Assembly: GCF_008704495.1 (NCBI RefSeq)
Contig: NZ_CP023699.1
Location: forward strand, 4,526,001 to 4,590,000
Length of the DNA stretch: 64,000 nucleotides
Source of the DNA: Streptomyces kanamyceticus
Lineage (GTDB): Bacteria > Actinomycetota > Actinomycetes > Streptomycetales > Streptomycetaceae
Direction: 5' to 3'
In this document: positions 8,640-17,800 of the stretch, piece after piece
Layout of the letters: every line of letters starts with the position of its first letter
How positions within the stretch are numbered: position 1 is the stretch's first letter
Made by a program: the position numbers and the translations under genes
The notes under the pieces: model-generated
Database searches by the model: none
Told to the model about the DNA's origin: nothing
The model's input: the letters and a program-made list of their open reading frames with translations, nothing else

Positions 8640-9746
8640 ATGAGCGTGAGCATCGACATCACCGGGCTTCCCCTGGAGCGGATCCATGTCGTGCCCTCGC
8701 CCCTGGCCGAGCTCGGCATGGCGCTGCACGCGCTGTCCGAGCCGGGTCACCACCCGGGGCTCCAGGGCTGGGCGACAGCCGTCTCCACGCGCCTCGACCC
8801 GTGCCTGGCGGACCGCATGTGCGAGGCCGACTTCCTGTGGCGCACGACGTTCTCGGACGTGTTCACGCCGTTCGCGGGACTCCCCGGGCAGAACGGGCTG
8901 CCCGGAGCCACGCTCGCCGAGGAGCTCGACCAGCTGGACAAGCTGTCCGACGAGCAGTTCGTGGACGCGGCCCTGGAGTTCACCTGCCAGTCGACGTACG
9001 CGGAGCCGGACCGCAATCTCCTGTCCGACCCCGCCGTGCGGCAGCGCGCCCTTGACCTGGCCGCCGCCCGCGGCCCGCTCCAGATGCGCTTCACCAAGCG
9101 GCTGCTCGACGATCCGCCGATCGTCCGCGCGTGGTTCCGCACGCTTCTGGAGGACTGCGAGGAGGCCTTCTTCGCCGACACCTGGGCCCGGGTGAGTCAT
9201 CAACTGGCCGCGGACGCCCGGCACAAGACCGAGCTGCTGCGGCGCAAGGGCCTTCCGGAGGCGCTGCGGGCCATGTCCGGATCGGTGTCCCTGGACGAGA
9301 GCGGGCGGCTGATCACCGTCGACAAGATCAGCGTGGGCCGCACCACCACGGGCCAGGGAGGCCTGGTGATCGTCCCGACCAGCCTCGGCTGGCCGCACCT
9401 GTGGGTGCTGCACCGCAAGGGCTGGCAGGCCTCGATCACGTACCCCATCAGCTCCCCCGGCCTCACCTCGCCGCCCTCCGTGGAGCAGCTGACCCGCCGC
9501 ATGGCCGCGCTCGCCCACCCGGTGCGGATGCGCCTGTGCCGCCACCTCGCGCGCGGGGCGTACACCACGAGCGAGCTGGCCGACGCGCACGGCATGACGG
9601 CTCCGGAGATATCCCGGCACCTGAGCGTCCTGAAGAAGGCGGACCTGGTCAGCACGCGCCGCCGCGGGCGCTATGTGCAGCACCAGTTGGACATCAGCGT
9701 GGTGTCCCGCCTCGGCAGCGACTTCATCGAGGGCGTCCTGCGCTAG
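8640..9746 (+). CDS. ArsR-family transcriptional regulator with N-terminal DUF5937-type domain
   Basis: A 368-residue regulator. The first ~260 residues form the large N-terminal domain seen in Streptomyces ArsR-type proteins (DUF5937-like). The C-terminal ~85 residues are a winged helix: RRMAALAHPVRMRLCRHLARG, then SELADAHGMTAPEISRHLSVLKKADLV, then RRGRYVQHQLD. The usual metal-binding Cys motif of ArsR is absent, so the signal is probably not arsenite. The ATG at 8640 follows GGGG. A perfect palindrome lies just upstream and is the likely self-operator. Confidence 0.9.
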   Translation: MSVSIDITGLPLERIHVVPSPLAELGMALHALSEPGHHPGLQGWATAVSTRLDPCLADRMCEADFLWRTTFSDVFTPFAGLPGQNGLPGATLAEELDQLDKLSDEQFVDAALEFTCQSTYAEPDRNLLSDPAVRQRALDLAAARGPLQMRFTKRLLDDPPIVRAWFRTLLEDCEEAFFADTWARVSHQLAADARHKTELLRRKGLPEALRAMSGSVSLDESGRLITVDKISVGRTTTGQGGLVIVPTSLGWPHLWVLHRKGWQASITYPISSPGLTSPPSVEQLTRRMAALAHPVRMRLCRHLARGAYTTSELADAHGMTAPEISRHLSVLKKADLVSTRRRGRYVQHQLDISVVSRLGSDFIEGVLR

Positions 9747-9779
9747 GTACGGGAGTTCGGTACCGGAGCTAGGTACCGG

Positions 9780-9811
9780 AGTACCGGGGGTTACGGAAGT
9801 ACCGGGGGTTA
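9780..9811. repeat. 14-bp direct repeat in a short repetitive intergenic stretch
   Basis: agtaccgggggtta occurs at 9780-9793 and 9798-9811. It is preceded by further taccgga copies (9760-9779). The stretch directly follows the ArsR stop codon. A GGGG-TTAG-CCCC fold at its end could act as a weak terminator. Confidence 0.6.
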
Positions 9812-9921
9812 GCCCCACCCGGAACCCGGCGGTCAGCAGGATCGCCCCGGGTGATCGCCGACGGAAATGCTGGAGCCAGGCAGACGCCGCTGGTTTCCCG
9901 ATATTTCCGTAGGAGTTGCTC

Positions 9922-11088
9922 GTGCGTGAGCAGGTATGGCAGAGGTCCCTTTCCACCGGGCGGCGACGGGGTGCCCGGCGCGGCACCGTGCGGGCCGCCA
10001 CCGCGCTGGCCGTCGGCGTCGTGGCGATCGGCGTCCTGGGACAGCCCGCGGCATCCGCCGCCCACCGCCCGGACAGCGTCAAGGAGGGCCTGAACTCCCT
10101 GGTGCGCCAGGACGGCGTGCCCGCCGCGCTCGCGAGCGTCAAGGACGACAAGGGCCACACCCGTACGTACACCGCGGGCGTCGGCGACCTGGCCACCGGT
10201 GCGAAGGTGCCGAAGGACGGTCAGGTGCGGATCGGCAGCAACACCAAGACGTTCACCTCGGTGGTCGTGCTGCAGCTGGTCGACGAGGGGAAGGTCCGCC
10301 TCGACGCCCCGATCGAGGACTATCTGCCGGGCCTCGTGCGCGGGGAGGGCATCGACGGGCATAACATCACCATCCGCCACCTCCTGCAGCACACCAGCGG
10401 ACTGCCCAACTACGTCAAGTACCTCGACCCCGAGCCCCGTTCCTACACCCCGCGCGAGCTCCTCGACCGCGCCCTCCAGCACAAGAAGGACTTCGACCCG
10501 GGGAAGAAGTGGGAGTACAGCAACACGAACTACGTGCTGGCCGGACTCCTCATCGAGAAGGTCACCAAGCACAGCGTCGCCCACGAGATCGGGCGGCGCG
10601 TCATCAAGCCCCTCGGGCTGCGCCACACCTACTTCCCCGCGCCCGGTGAGACGAAGATCCGGGAGGCCCACCCCAAGGGCTACGACAAGGACGCCTCGGG
10701 CGCCCCGCTCGACGTGACCGAATTCGACCCCTCCTGGGGCTGGTCGGCGGGCCAGATGGTCTCCACCAACTCCGACCTGAACCGGTTCGCCGCCGCGATC
10801 CTGGACGGCAGCCTCCTCTCGGACGCCCAGCTCGCCCAGATGCGGACCACCGTCTCCGCCGAGTACTTCGGCCCCGGCGCGCGCTACGGCCTCGGGCTCG
10901 TCAGCAAGCCGCTGTCCTGCGGCGGCGTCTACTGGGGCCACGGCGGCAGCATGACCGGATACGAGACCCGCGGCGGCGCCACCGAGGACGGCCGCGCCGC
11001 CAACGTCGCGGTGACCACCCAGCCGTCCGACGCGAACGTCATGAAGCACGTGGACCGCGTCGTGGACAAGGCCCTGTGCGCGAGCTGA
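9922..11088 (+). CDS. Secreted beta-lactamase-fold serine hydrolase (D-Ala-D-Ala carboxypeptidase type)
   Basis: About 388 residues, exported by an N-terminal signal (RR-rich start, hydrophobic core AALAVGVVAIGVLG, cleavage near ASAAH). It belongs to the class C beta-lactamase/esterase family. Catalytic motifs are the SxxK in GSNTKTFTSVV, YSN in EYSNTNYVLAGLLI, and HGGS in YWGHGGSMTGYE, which stands for the KTG box. The GTG at 9922 is preferred over the TTG at 9916 because AGGAG ends at 9915. Likely acts on peptidoglycan stem peptides or small esters outside the cell; substrate is uncertain. Confidence 0.92.
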   Translation: MREQVWQRSLSTGRRRGARRGTVRAATALAVGVVAIGVLGQPAASAAHRPDSVKEGLNSLVRQDGVPAALASVKDDKGHTRTYTAGVGDLATGAKVPKDGQVRIGSNTKTFTSVVVLQLVDEGKVRLDAPIEDYLPGLVRGEGIDGHNITIRHLLQHTSGLPNYVKYLDPEPRSYTPRELLDRALQHKKDFDPGKKWEYSNTNYVLAGLLIEKVTKHSVAHEIGRRVIKPLGLRHTYFPAPGETKIREAHPKGYDKDASGAPLDVTEFDPSWGWSAGQMVSTNSDLNRFAAAILDGSLLSDAQLAQMRTTVSAEYFGPGARYGLGLVSKPLSCGGVYWGHGGSMTGYETRGGATEDGRAANVAVTTQPSDANVMKHVDRVVDKALCAS

Positions 11089-11103
11089 ACCACCGTCTCC
11101 GTA

Positions 11104-11157
11104 GGGCCCGTCCGGCGCGACGCCGGGCGGGCCCCAAGGCCTGTCCGGACAGGCCTT
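11104..11157. terminator. Two back-to-back hairpins between convergent genes
   Basis: First hairpin: 11104-11117 pairs with 11121-11134 around a 3-base loop (gggcccg...cgggccc with one offset). Second: 11136-11157 is a perfect 22-bp palindrome, aaggcctgtcc/ggacaggcctt, whose last bases overlap the stop codon of the response regulator. Together they probably terminate transcription from both sides. Confidence 0.75.
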
Positions 11158-11830
11158 AGGCCGTGCCCCCGGCGCGCACCAGCCCCGTCTCGTACGCGAG
11201 GACGACCACCTGCACGCGGTCGCGCAGGTCCAGCTTCGTCAGGATCCGGCCGACGTGCGTCTTCACGGTCGCCTCCGAGAGGACGAGACGCCCCGCGATC
11301 TCGCCGTTCGACAGGCCCTGCGCGACCAGGATCATCACCTCGCGCTCGCGCCCCGTCAGGCGTTCGAGCTGCTTGTGCTGGGGCTGCCCCCCGGCGTTCG
11401 GCAGCATCGGCGCGAAGCGGTCGAGCAGGCGCCGCGTCGTGGACGGCGCGACCACCGCGTCACCGCTGTGCACCGAGCGGATCGCGGTGAGCAGCTCCCC
11501 CGGAGGCACGTCCTTGAGCATGAAGCCGGACGCACCGGCCTTCAGCCCGGAGAAGGCGTACTCGTCCAGGTCGAAGGTGGTCAGGATCAGCACCTTCGGC
11601 GGGTTGGGGCCCTGGCAGATGCGCCGGGTGGCCTCCACGCCGTCGAGCTTCGGCATGCGTACGTCCATCAGGACCACGTCGACCTTGGTCGCGCGCAGCA
11701 CTTCGAGCGCCTCGACACCGTCGCCCGCCTCCGCGACGACCTCCATGTCCGGCTGGGCGTCGAGCACCATCCGGAACCCGGTGCGCAGCAGCACCTGGTC
11801 GTCGACGAGCATCACGCGGATCGACATCAA
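11156..11830 (-). CDS. NarL/LuxR-type response regulator
   Basis: A 224-residue regulator. The receiver domain (residues 1-125) has the phosphoacceptor Asp in DVVLMDVRMPK and the conserved Lys in MLKDVPPGE. The C-terminal LuxR helix-turn-helix reads LTGREREVMILVAQGLSNGE then SEATVKTHVGRILTKL. It lies 49 bp downstream of, and is co-oriented with, the sensor kinase gene, so the two form one two-component operon. Target genes are not evident. Its stop codon is embedded in a perfect palindrome shared with the convergent gene. Confidence 0.95.
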   Translation of the reverse strand: MMSIRVMLVDDQVLLRTGFRMVLDAQPDMEVVAEAGDGVEALEVLRATKVDVVLMDVRMPKLDGVEATRRICQGPNPPKVLILTTFDLDEYAFSGLKAGASGFMLKDVPPGELLTAIRSVHSGDAVVAPSTTRRLLDRFAPMLPNAGGQPQHKQLERLTGREREVMILVAQGLSNGEIAGRLVLSEATVKTHVGRILTKLDLRDRVQVVVLAYETGLVRAGGTA

Positions 11831-11879
11831 GGGGGGTCCCTTCGGGGAGCGGGCCGGTGACAGGTGTCATCGGCGGTCA

Positions 11880-13109
11880 TCAATGTGCGGGCTTGAGCGG
11901 CAGCAGGGCGCTGATGCGGAAGCCCCCGCCGGGCCGCGGTCCCGCGTCCAGCGTGCCGCCGACCATACCGACGCGCTCGCGCATGCCGATCAGGCCGTGC
12001 CCGCTGCCGTCGGCGCCGCCGTCCTCGTACAGCTCGTGCGGGGCGCCCTTGCCGTCGTCCTCGACGAGCAGCCCGAGGCCGTCGTCGAAGTAGACGAGGC
12101 GCACGCTCGCACCGGCGTTCTCGCCGCCGTGCTTGCGGGTGTTGGTGAGCGCCTCCTGCACGATGCGGTACGCGGTGAGCTCCACGCCGCTGGGCAGCGG
12201 GCGCGGGGTGCCCTCGACCTTGAAGTCGACGGGCAGGCCCGCCGTGCGCACCTGTTCGATGAGCTCGTCGAGCTGCTCGACGTCGGGCTGCGGGACGTAC
12301 TCGCCGCTCTCCTCGTGCTCCCCGGTGCGCAGCACGCCCAGCAGGCGGCGCATCTCGGCGAGGGCCTGGCGGCCGGTTCCTGAGATGGTCTCCAGGGCCT
12401 TCCTCGCCTGGTCGGGCGCGGTGTCCATGACGTACGCGGCGCCGTCGGCCTGCACCACCATCACCGAGACGTTGTGCGCGACGACGTCGTGCAGCTCGCG
12501 GGCGATCCTGGCCCGCTCGGCCGCCACCGCGACCTTGGACTGCGCCTCGCGCTCCTTCTCCAGGCGGTCGGCGCGCTCCTCCAGCTGGGCGAGGTAGGCC
12601 CGGCGGGTGCGGATGGAGTCGCCGAGCACCCAGGCGAGCGCGAACGGCACGATCTGGAACATCGTGAACAGGATGTGCCCGAAGGCGCTTATGTTCTCCG
12701 TGGGCCAGCGCATCATCGACAGCGGCGCCGCGCACAGGCCGCCGATCAGCGCGAACCGGGAGGCCCACTTCTCGCCGTCGGCCGCCGCCGTGTAGATGAT
12801 CACGAGCATCGCGAAGTTCGCGGGCAGCGTCTCGACGTCGAAGATCAGCTGGGCGGTGCCGATCACCGCCGCGAGCACCAGCATCTGCTCGGTCGCCCGT
12901 CGGCGCAGCGCGACCACCAGGGACAGGCCGACGCACACGGGGATCGCCGCGATGTTCGGCTCGGCCCGCCCGCTGCCCTCGACCATGTAGAGCAGACTGA
13001 TCCCGGAGATCCCGAACAGAACGAGACCCCAGAAGCCGTCGACCCACACGGGGTGTCTGCGGAGGAAGTCGTAGAGGCGCTGCACGTAACCCAGCGTAGG
13101 CAGGCCCAC
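11880..13109 (-). CDS. NarL-type sensor histidine kinase
   Basis: A 409-residue membrane kinase. Residues 1-165 contain about five hydrophobic segments. A coiled-coil stretch ([20 protein letters not shown]) leads into the HisKA_3 dimerisation domain with the phosphorylated His in [20 protein letters not shown]. The HATPase domain follows ([30 protein letters not shown]). A GTG at 13085 ([10 protein letters not shown]) is an alternative start; the longer form at 13109 has GGGG 4 bases upstream. No periplasmic sensing domain is visible, so the signal may be membrane-derived. Confidence 0.93.
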   Translation of the reverse strand: MGLPTLGYVQRLYDFLRRHPVWVDGFWGLVLFGISGISLLYMVEGSGRAEPNIAAIPVCVGLSLVVALRRRATEQMLVLAAVIGTAQLIFDVETLPANFAMLVIIYTAAADGEKWASRFALIGGLCAAPLSMMRWPTENISAFGHILFTMFQIVPFALAWVLGDSIRTRRAYLAQLEERADRLEKEREAQSKVAVAAERARIARELHDVVAHNVSVMVVQADGAAYVMDTAPDQARKALETISGTGRQALAEMRRLLGVLRTGEHEESGEYVPQPDVEQLDELIEQVRTAGLPVDFKVEGTPRPLPSGVELTAYRIVQEALTNTRKHGGENAGASVRLVYFDDGLGLLVEDDGKGAPHELYEDGGADGSGHGLIGMRERVGMVGGTLDAGPRPGGGFRISALLPLKPAH

Positions 13110-13191
13110 GGCACCCCGGGGTCAACCGAAGGTCCGATCCGTATCGAGCGCGTGTACTCCCCAAGGTGGAGGCCCGCTTAGCCTGCGGGAT

Positions 13192-14226
13192 GTGACGAAC
13201 GACAAAGAACCCGAGCCGACGGCACGGCGAGGCGGCTGGCGCACGGCCACGGAAACCGCCCTGTACGGCCCTGAGGGCTTCTATCGGAGCCCCGAGGGGC
13301 CCGCGGGTCACTTCCGTACGTCCGTGCACGCCTCGCCCCTCTACGCGGGCGCGGTGGCACTGCTCCTGCGCCGCGTGGACGACGCGCTCGACCACCCGGA
13401 CGAGTTGGCGTTCGTCGACATGGGCGCGGGCCGCGGCGAGCTGACCGAGGGCGTCATCGCCGCGCTGCCCGCCGATGTGGCGGCACGCGTGCGTGCGTAC
13501 GCGGTGGAGCGCGCGGAGCGTCCCGCCGGACTCGACCCGCGCATCGAGTGGCGGGCCGCTCCCCCGGGCGGCGTCACCGGACTGCTCTTCGCCAACGAGT
13601 GGCTGGACAACGTCCCCTTGGACGTCGTCGAGGTGGCCGCCGACGGCACGGTGCGCCGCGTCCTGGTCGACACCGAGGGCCGCGAGACGCTGGGCGGGCC
13701 CGTCGAAGGGGCGGACGCCGAGTGGCTCGCGCGCTGGTGGCCGCTGGCGCCCGAGCCCGGGCTTCGCGCGGAGATCGGCCTCCCCAGGGACCGGGCGTGG
13801 GCGGCCGCCGTGGCGACCCTCGCGCGCGGTGTCGCGGTGGCCGTGGACTACGCCCACCAGCGCGCGGCACGCCCGCCGTTCGGGACCCTCACGGGCTTCG
13901 CCGCGGGCCGCGGGACGACACCCGTGCCGGACGGCTCCTGCGACATCACCGCCCATGTGGCGCTGGACGCGTGCGCGCTCGACGGGGCCGCGCCGCTCAC
14001 CCAGCGGGCGGCGCTCGGCGCGCTGGGCGTGAGCGGCGCCCGCCCGCCGCTGTCCCTGGCCTCCAGCGACCCCGCGGCCTACGTAAGGGCCCTCACGCGC
14101 GCGGGAGAGGCGGCGGAACTGACCGCGTCCGGCGGACTCGGGGACTTCGGATGGCTGGTGCAGCCCGTGGACCTGCCTCCGGACGCGCCCCTACTTGTCG
14201 ATGTCGCCGACCACGAAGAAGAGTGA
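13192..14226 (+). CDS. SAM-dependent methyltransferase, MidA/NDUFAF7 family (Methyltransf_28)
   Basis: A 344-residue class I methyltransferase. The SAM-binding loop [13 protein letters not shown] starts at residue 76. The family-specific [15 protein letters not shown] motif is at 134-148 (animal and bacterial homologues have NE-xx-D-xx-P). [13 protein letters not shown] near residue 243 matches the conserved DITAHV block. Human NDUFAF7 methylates an arginine of the complex I 49-kDa subunit NDUFS2 (established for animals). Here the gene is convergent with, and overlaps by 36 bp, a nuoD gene, which suggests the same substrate relationship. Start is a GTG with a weak ribosome-binding site. Confidence 0.85.
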   Translation: MTNDKEPEPTARRGGWRTATETALYGPEGFYRSPEGPAGHFRTSVHASPLYAGAVALLLRRVDDALDHPDELAFVDMGAGRGELTEGVIAALPADVAARVRAYAVERAERPAGLDPRIEWRAAPPGGVTGLLFANEWLDNVPLDVVEVAADGTVRRVLVDTEGRETLGGPVEGADAEWLARWWPLAPEPGLRAEIGLPRDRAWAAAVATLARGVAVAVDYAHQRAARPPFGTLTGFAAGRGTTPVPDGSCDITAHVALDACALDGAAPLTQRAALGALGVSGARPPLSLASSDPAAYVRALTRAGEAAELTASGGLGDFGWLVQPVDLPPDAPLLVDVADHEEE

Positions 14227-15354
14227 TCCCAGGATCGCCACCATGTCCGCGACCAGCTGGCCGGGGAGCAGTTCGGCCAGGGCCTGGATGTTGTTGTACG
14301 AGGCGGAGCGCAGCTTCAGCCGGTACGGGGTCTTCTCGCCCTTGCTGACCAGGTAGTAGCCGTTGATCCCGAGCGGATTCTCGGTCCACGCGTACGTGTG
14401 GCCCTCGGGGGCCTTGAGGACCTTCGGCAGGCGCTGGTTGATCGGGCCCTGCGGCAGGTCGAAGAGCCGGTCCAGGCAGGCGTCCGCGAGGTCCAAGGCG
14501 ACGTGGGTCTGCTCCAGGAGGCACTCGAAGCGGGCCAGACAGTCGCCCTCCTGCCGCGTGACGACCTTCAGGGTGTCCTGGAGTTCGCCGTACGCGAGGT
14601 AGGGCTCGTCGCGGCGCAGGTCGAAGTCGACTCCGGAGGCACGCGCGATGGGACCGCTCACTCCGTAGGCGTGCACCGCCTCGGGCGTGAGGACGCCGAC
14701 GCCGCGCGTGCGGCCGCGGAAGATCTCGTTGCCGAGCACCAGACGGTCGTACACGTCCATGCGCGAGCGCACCGACGCGACGGCTTCGCGCGCGCGGGTG
14801 GTCCAACCCGCGGGCAGGTCCTCCTTGAGGCCGCCGACGCGGTTGAACATGTAGTGCATGCGGCCGCCGGAGACCTCCTCCATCACGTTCTGGAGCTCCT
14901 CGCGCTCGCGGAACGCGTGGAACACCGGAGTGATCCCGCCCAGTTCGAGGGGGTAGGAGCCGAGGAACATCAGGTGGTTGAGCACCCGGTTCAGCTCGGC
15001 GAGCAGCGTGCGCGTCCAGACCGCGCGCTCGGGCACCTCCATGCCGAGCATCCGCTCGACCGCGAGCACGACGCCCAGCTCGTTCGAGAACGCCGACAGC
15101 CAGTCGTGGCGGTTGGCCAGCATCACGATCTGCCGGTAGTCCCTGGCCTCGAAGAGCTTCTCCGCACCGCGGTGCATGTAGCCGATGACCGGCTCCGCGT
15201 GCTGGATGCGCTCGCCGTCAAGGACGAGGCGCAGCCGCAGCACACCGTGCGTGGACGGGTGCTGGGGGCCGATGTTGAGCACCATGTCGGTGCTCTCCGC
15301 CGCGCCGCCGATGCCGAGCGTGGTCTCCGTGGTGGTCTCCGTCGTGGGACTCAT
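14191..15354 (-). CDS. nuoD: Orphan NADH-quinone oxidoreductase subunit D (NuoD2-type)
   Basis: A 387-residue homologue of the complex I 49-kDa subunit (Nqo4/NDUFS2), part of the quinone-reduction module. Conserved blocks: [13 protein letters not shown] (residues 29-41; quinone-site His at 36), [16 protein letters not shown] (58-73), [16 protein letters not shown] and [16 protein letters not shown]. No other nuo gene is nearby, so this is a stand-alone paralogue. Trp85 (RHDWLSAF) occupies the place of the conserved quinone-binding Tyr, and Arg62 is the equivalent of the Arg methylated in animal NDUFS2. Start is the ATG at 15354 (MSPTTET). Confidence 0.92.
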   Translation of the reverse strand: MSPTTETTTETTLGIGGAAESTDMVLNIGPQHPSTHGVLRLRLVLDGERIQHAEPVIGYMHRGAEKLFEARDYRQIVMLANRHDWLSAFSNELGVVLAVERMLGMEVPERAVWTRTLLAELNRVLNHLMFLGSYPLELGGITPVFHAFREREELQNVMEEVSGGRMHYMFNRVGGLKEDLPAGWTTRAREAVASVRSRMDVYDRLVLGNEIFRGRTRGVGVLTPEAVHAYGVSGPIARASGVDFDLRRDEPYLAYGELQDTLKVVTRQEGDCLARFECLLEQTHVALDLADACLDRLFDLPQGPINQRLPKVLKAPEGHTYAWTENPLGINGYYLVSKGEKTPYRLKLRSASYNNIQALAELLPGQLVADMVAILGSLFFVVGDIDK

Positions 15355-15380
15355 GCGCACAGTCTCTCGCACGCGCTCGC

Positions 15381-15431
15381 GTACGCGGCGGCCCCTTCGT
15401 CGTACGCGGCGGCCCCTTCGTCGTACGCGGC
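15381..15431. repeat. 21-bp tandem repeat, 2.4 copies, in a divergent promoter region
   Basis: Two perfect copies of a 21-bp unit beginning gtacgcggcggccccttcgt (15381-15401, 15402-15422) and a 9-bp partial third copy. They fill about half of the 105-bp gap between nuoD and the first PH-domain gene, so they lie where promoter elements for one or both genes should be. Confidence 0.85.
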
Positions 15432-15459
15432 TGTCAGCGGCCGTACGTACGCTTGAGGC

Positions 15460-15969
15460 ATGGAAACGGGGATGGTGGGGCCCGCAGGACCGGCACAGAC
15501 GCGGGCGGAGCCGGTGTGGACCGGGCTGCCGCGGGGGCTGCTGAAGATGCGACGGCTCCTGCTGGTGGTCTGGCTCGTGCCGATGGCGATCGCGCTCGGC
15601 GTGCTGCTCGGGCTGTTCGCGGGCCCGGTCTGGGCGCTCTTCGCGCTGCTGCCGCTCGCCCTCGTGGTGTGGGGCTGGCCGATGCTGGGGCGGAACTGGC
15701 GCTCGTGGCGCTATGCCGAGCGCGCCGACGACCTGCTGATCAGCCGGGGCGTGCTGTGGCGCGAGGAGACCATCGTGCCGTACGGCCGCATGCAGCTCGT
15801 CGAGGTGACGTCGGGCCCCGTGGAGCGGTACTTCGGCCTCGCGGGCGTGCAGCTGCACACGGCGGCGGCCGCCACCGACGCGCGCATCCCCGGTCTGCTG
15901 CCCGAGGAGGCCGAGCGGCTGCGCGACCGGCTCACCGAGCTCGGCGAGGCCCGATCGGCGGGGCTGTGA
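15460..15969 (+). CDS. Membrane protein with bacterial PH (bPH_2/DUF304, YdbS-like) domain
   Basis: A 169-residue membrane protein. Two hydrophobic helices ([20 protein letters not shown] and [19 protein letters not shown]) are followed by a bPH_2 domain ([25 protein letters not shown] and [15 protein letters not shown]). It is the typical small partner of the larger triple-PH protein encoded next, with which it overlaps by 4 bases (GTGA). Homologues (YdbS/YdbT in Bacillus) are linked to antimicrobial resistance and cell-envelope function, but mechanism is unclear. Confidence 0.88.
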   Translation: METGMVGPAGPAQTRAEPVWTGLPRGLLKMRRLLLVVWLVPMAIALGVLLGLFAGPVWALFALLPLALVVWGWPMLGRNWRSWRYAERADDLLISRGVLWREETIVPYGRMQLVEVTSGPVERYFGLAGVQLHTAAAATDARIPGLLPEEAERLRDRLTELGEARSAGL

Positions 15970-17312
15970 ACGAGGTGCGCCAGGCGACGGACGAGGAGCG
16001 CCCCGCGGCCGCCGAAGCGGTGCGGGAGCGGCGGCTGCACCCCGTCACGCCGCTGCGCCGCGCGTGGGCGCCGTTCGCCGTCGTGGTCGGCTGGGCGGTC
16101 CACGACCCGAGCGGCACCCAGCAGCGGGTCACCGAACTCCCCGTGCTGCAACTGCTCGCGGGCCTCGCCGTCGTTCTCGTCGGCGGCTCCGTCTACGGCG
16201 TCCTGAGCTGGTGGGTCACGCACTTCGCGGTCACCGACACCGAGCTGCGCATCCGCACCGGGCTGCTCTTCCGGCGCACCGCCCACATCCGGCTCGACCG
16301 GCTCCAGGCCGTCGACGTGACGCGGCCGCTGCTCGCCCGCGTCGCGGGCGTCGCCAAGCTCAAGCTGGACGTCGTCGGCACGGAGGACAAGGACGAACTG
16401 GCGTACCTCGGCGAGAAGGAGGCCACCGAGCTGCGGGCCGAACTCCTCGCGCGCGCCGCCGGATTCGCCCCCGAGGAGGCCCGCGAGGTCGGCGAGGCCC
16501 CGGTGCGCGGCCTGCTGCACGTGCAGCCGCGGATGCTCGCGATCTCGCTGCTGCTGACCGGCGCCCCCTGGGTGATGCTCGTCGCCGCGATCGTCGTGCC
16601 GTCCTTCCTCTGGTACGCGACGCACAACCTGTGGACGGTCCTCGCGACCGGACTGCCCATGCTGGGCGGCGCGTTCGCGAGCAGCGCGGGCCGCTTCATC
16701 GGGGAGTACGACTGGACGGTGGGCGAGTCCCCGGACGGCCTGCGCATCGACCACGGGCTGCTCGACAAGGCGCACGAGACGGTGCCGCCGGGACGCGTGC
16801 AGACGGTGCACATCGTGCAGCCGCTGCTGTGGCGGCGGTTCGGCTGGGTGCGCGTGGAACTCGACGTGGCGGGCTCGGACAACAGCGTCCTGGTGCCGGT
16901 CGCCCCCCGGGAGCTCGCGGAGTCGGTGATCGGGCGGATCCTGCCGGGCGTCCGGGTGCCGGAGCCCGACGAGCTGAGCCGTCCGCCCGCGCGCGCGGCG
17001 TGGTGCCTGCCGCTGTGGTGGAAGGGGTACGGAGTGGCCGTCACCGACGCGGTCTTCGCCGCCCGCCACGGCCTGCTCAAGCGCCGCCTCTCACTGGTCC
17101 CCCACGCGAAGGTGCAGAGCGTGCGGCTCTCACAGGGCCCCTGGGAACGCTACAAGGGCGTTGCCGACGTACTGGTGGACACAGGCGCGGGCAAAACAGT
17201 CACAGCCCGCCTACGCCCGACCCCAGAGGCAACAGAACTCCTCCACGCCCAGGCAGACCGCTCCCGCACGGGCCGCAGAGAAGCGACTCCGGATCGGTGG
17301 ATGGCTTCGTAG
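15966..17312 (+). CDS. Membrane protein with multiple bPH_2 domains (YdbT-like)
   Basis: A 448-residue membrane protein starting at the GTG that overlaps the previous stop. There are three bPH_2 modules: near residues 80-165 ([20 protein letters not shown]), 245-335 ([20 protein letters not shown]) and 350-430 ([20 protein letters not shown]). Hydrophobic helices lie around 25-75 and 190-235. Stoichiometry and operon with the small YdbS-like gene suggest a membrane complex. An unusual hairpin repeat array begins at the base after its TAG stop. Confidence 0.88.
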   Translation: MNEVRQATDEERPAAAEAVRERRLHPVTPLRRAWAPFAVVVGWAVHDPSGTQQRVTELPVLQLLAGLAVVLVGGSVYGVLSWWVTHFAVTDTELRIRTGLLFRRTAHIRLDRLQAVDVTRPLLARVAGVAKLKLDVVGTEDKDELAYLGEKEATELRAELLARAAGFAPEEAREVGEAPVRGLLHVQPRMLAISLLLTGAPWVMLVAAIVVPSFLWYATHNLWTVLATGLPMLGGAFASSAGRFIGEYDWTVGESPDGLRIDHGLLDKAHETVPPGRVQTVHIVQPLLWRRFGWVRVELDVAGSDNSVLVPVAPRELAESVIGRILPGVRVPEPDELSRPPARAAWCLPLWWKGYGVAVTDAVFAARHGLLKRRLSLVPHAKVQSVRLSQGPWERYKGVADVLVDTGAGKTVTARLRPTPEATELLHAQADRSRTGRREATPDRWMAS

Positions 17313-17687
17313 GGGCGGGGGGCCCGTAGGGGGCGCGGGGCCGGGCGGGCCCCGCAAGAGGGGCGGGGGCCGGTGAGCCCCGCAAGAGGCGCCGGGGCCG
17401 GTGAGCCCCGCAAGGGGGCGGGGCTCGTGAGCCCTACAAGGACCGCAGGGGTCGGCGAGCCCCGCAAGAGGGGCGGGTGCCGGTGAGCCCCGTAGAGAGC
17501 ACGGGCCGGTGAGCCCCGCAAGAGGGCGGGGCTCGTGAGCCCTACAAGGACCGCAGGGGTCGGCGAGCCCCGCAAGAGGGGCGGGTGCCGGTGAGCCCCG
17601 TAGAGAGCACGGGCCGGTGAGCCCCGCAAGGGGCGCCCGCACCGACGGGCCCCGTAAGGGGCGCGGGGAACTGCGCGACCAGCCACA
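17313..17687. repeat. Tandem array of about 13 hairpin units, 26-30 bp each
   Basis: Units of the form gtgagccccgcaagaggggc plus a GC-rich tail follow head to tail from the base after the PH-gene stop codon. Units 4-7 are duplicated as units 8-11, giving an exact 108-bp repeat (17418-17525 and 17526-17633). Most units contain an internal CCCC(gcaaga)GGGG hairpin. The last unit continues into ggcgcggggaactgcgcgac, a dispersed repeat seen elsewhere in the window. All three minus-strand frames are open here, but the encoded Pro/Arg/Gly repeats look like GC-rich noise. The remaining 17688-17800 has no recognised feature. Confidence 0.85.
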
Positions 17688-17800
17688 GCGCCCCCGCAGA
17701 GCCCCACAACGACCAAACCCACGAACCAGGCCCGAGGCCAGGCCCGGCACGGGCCAACACGCCCCCGGGGCGACCCCGGTGCGGACCGACCCCGAACCGC

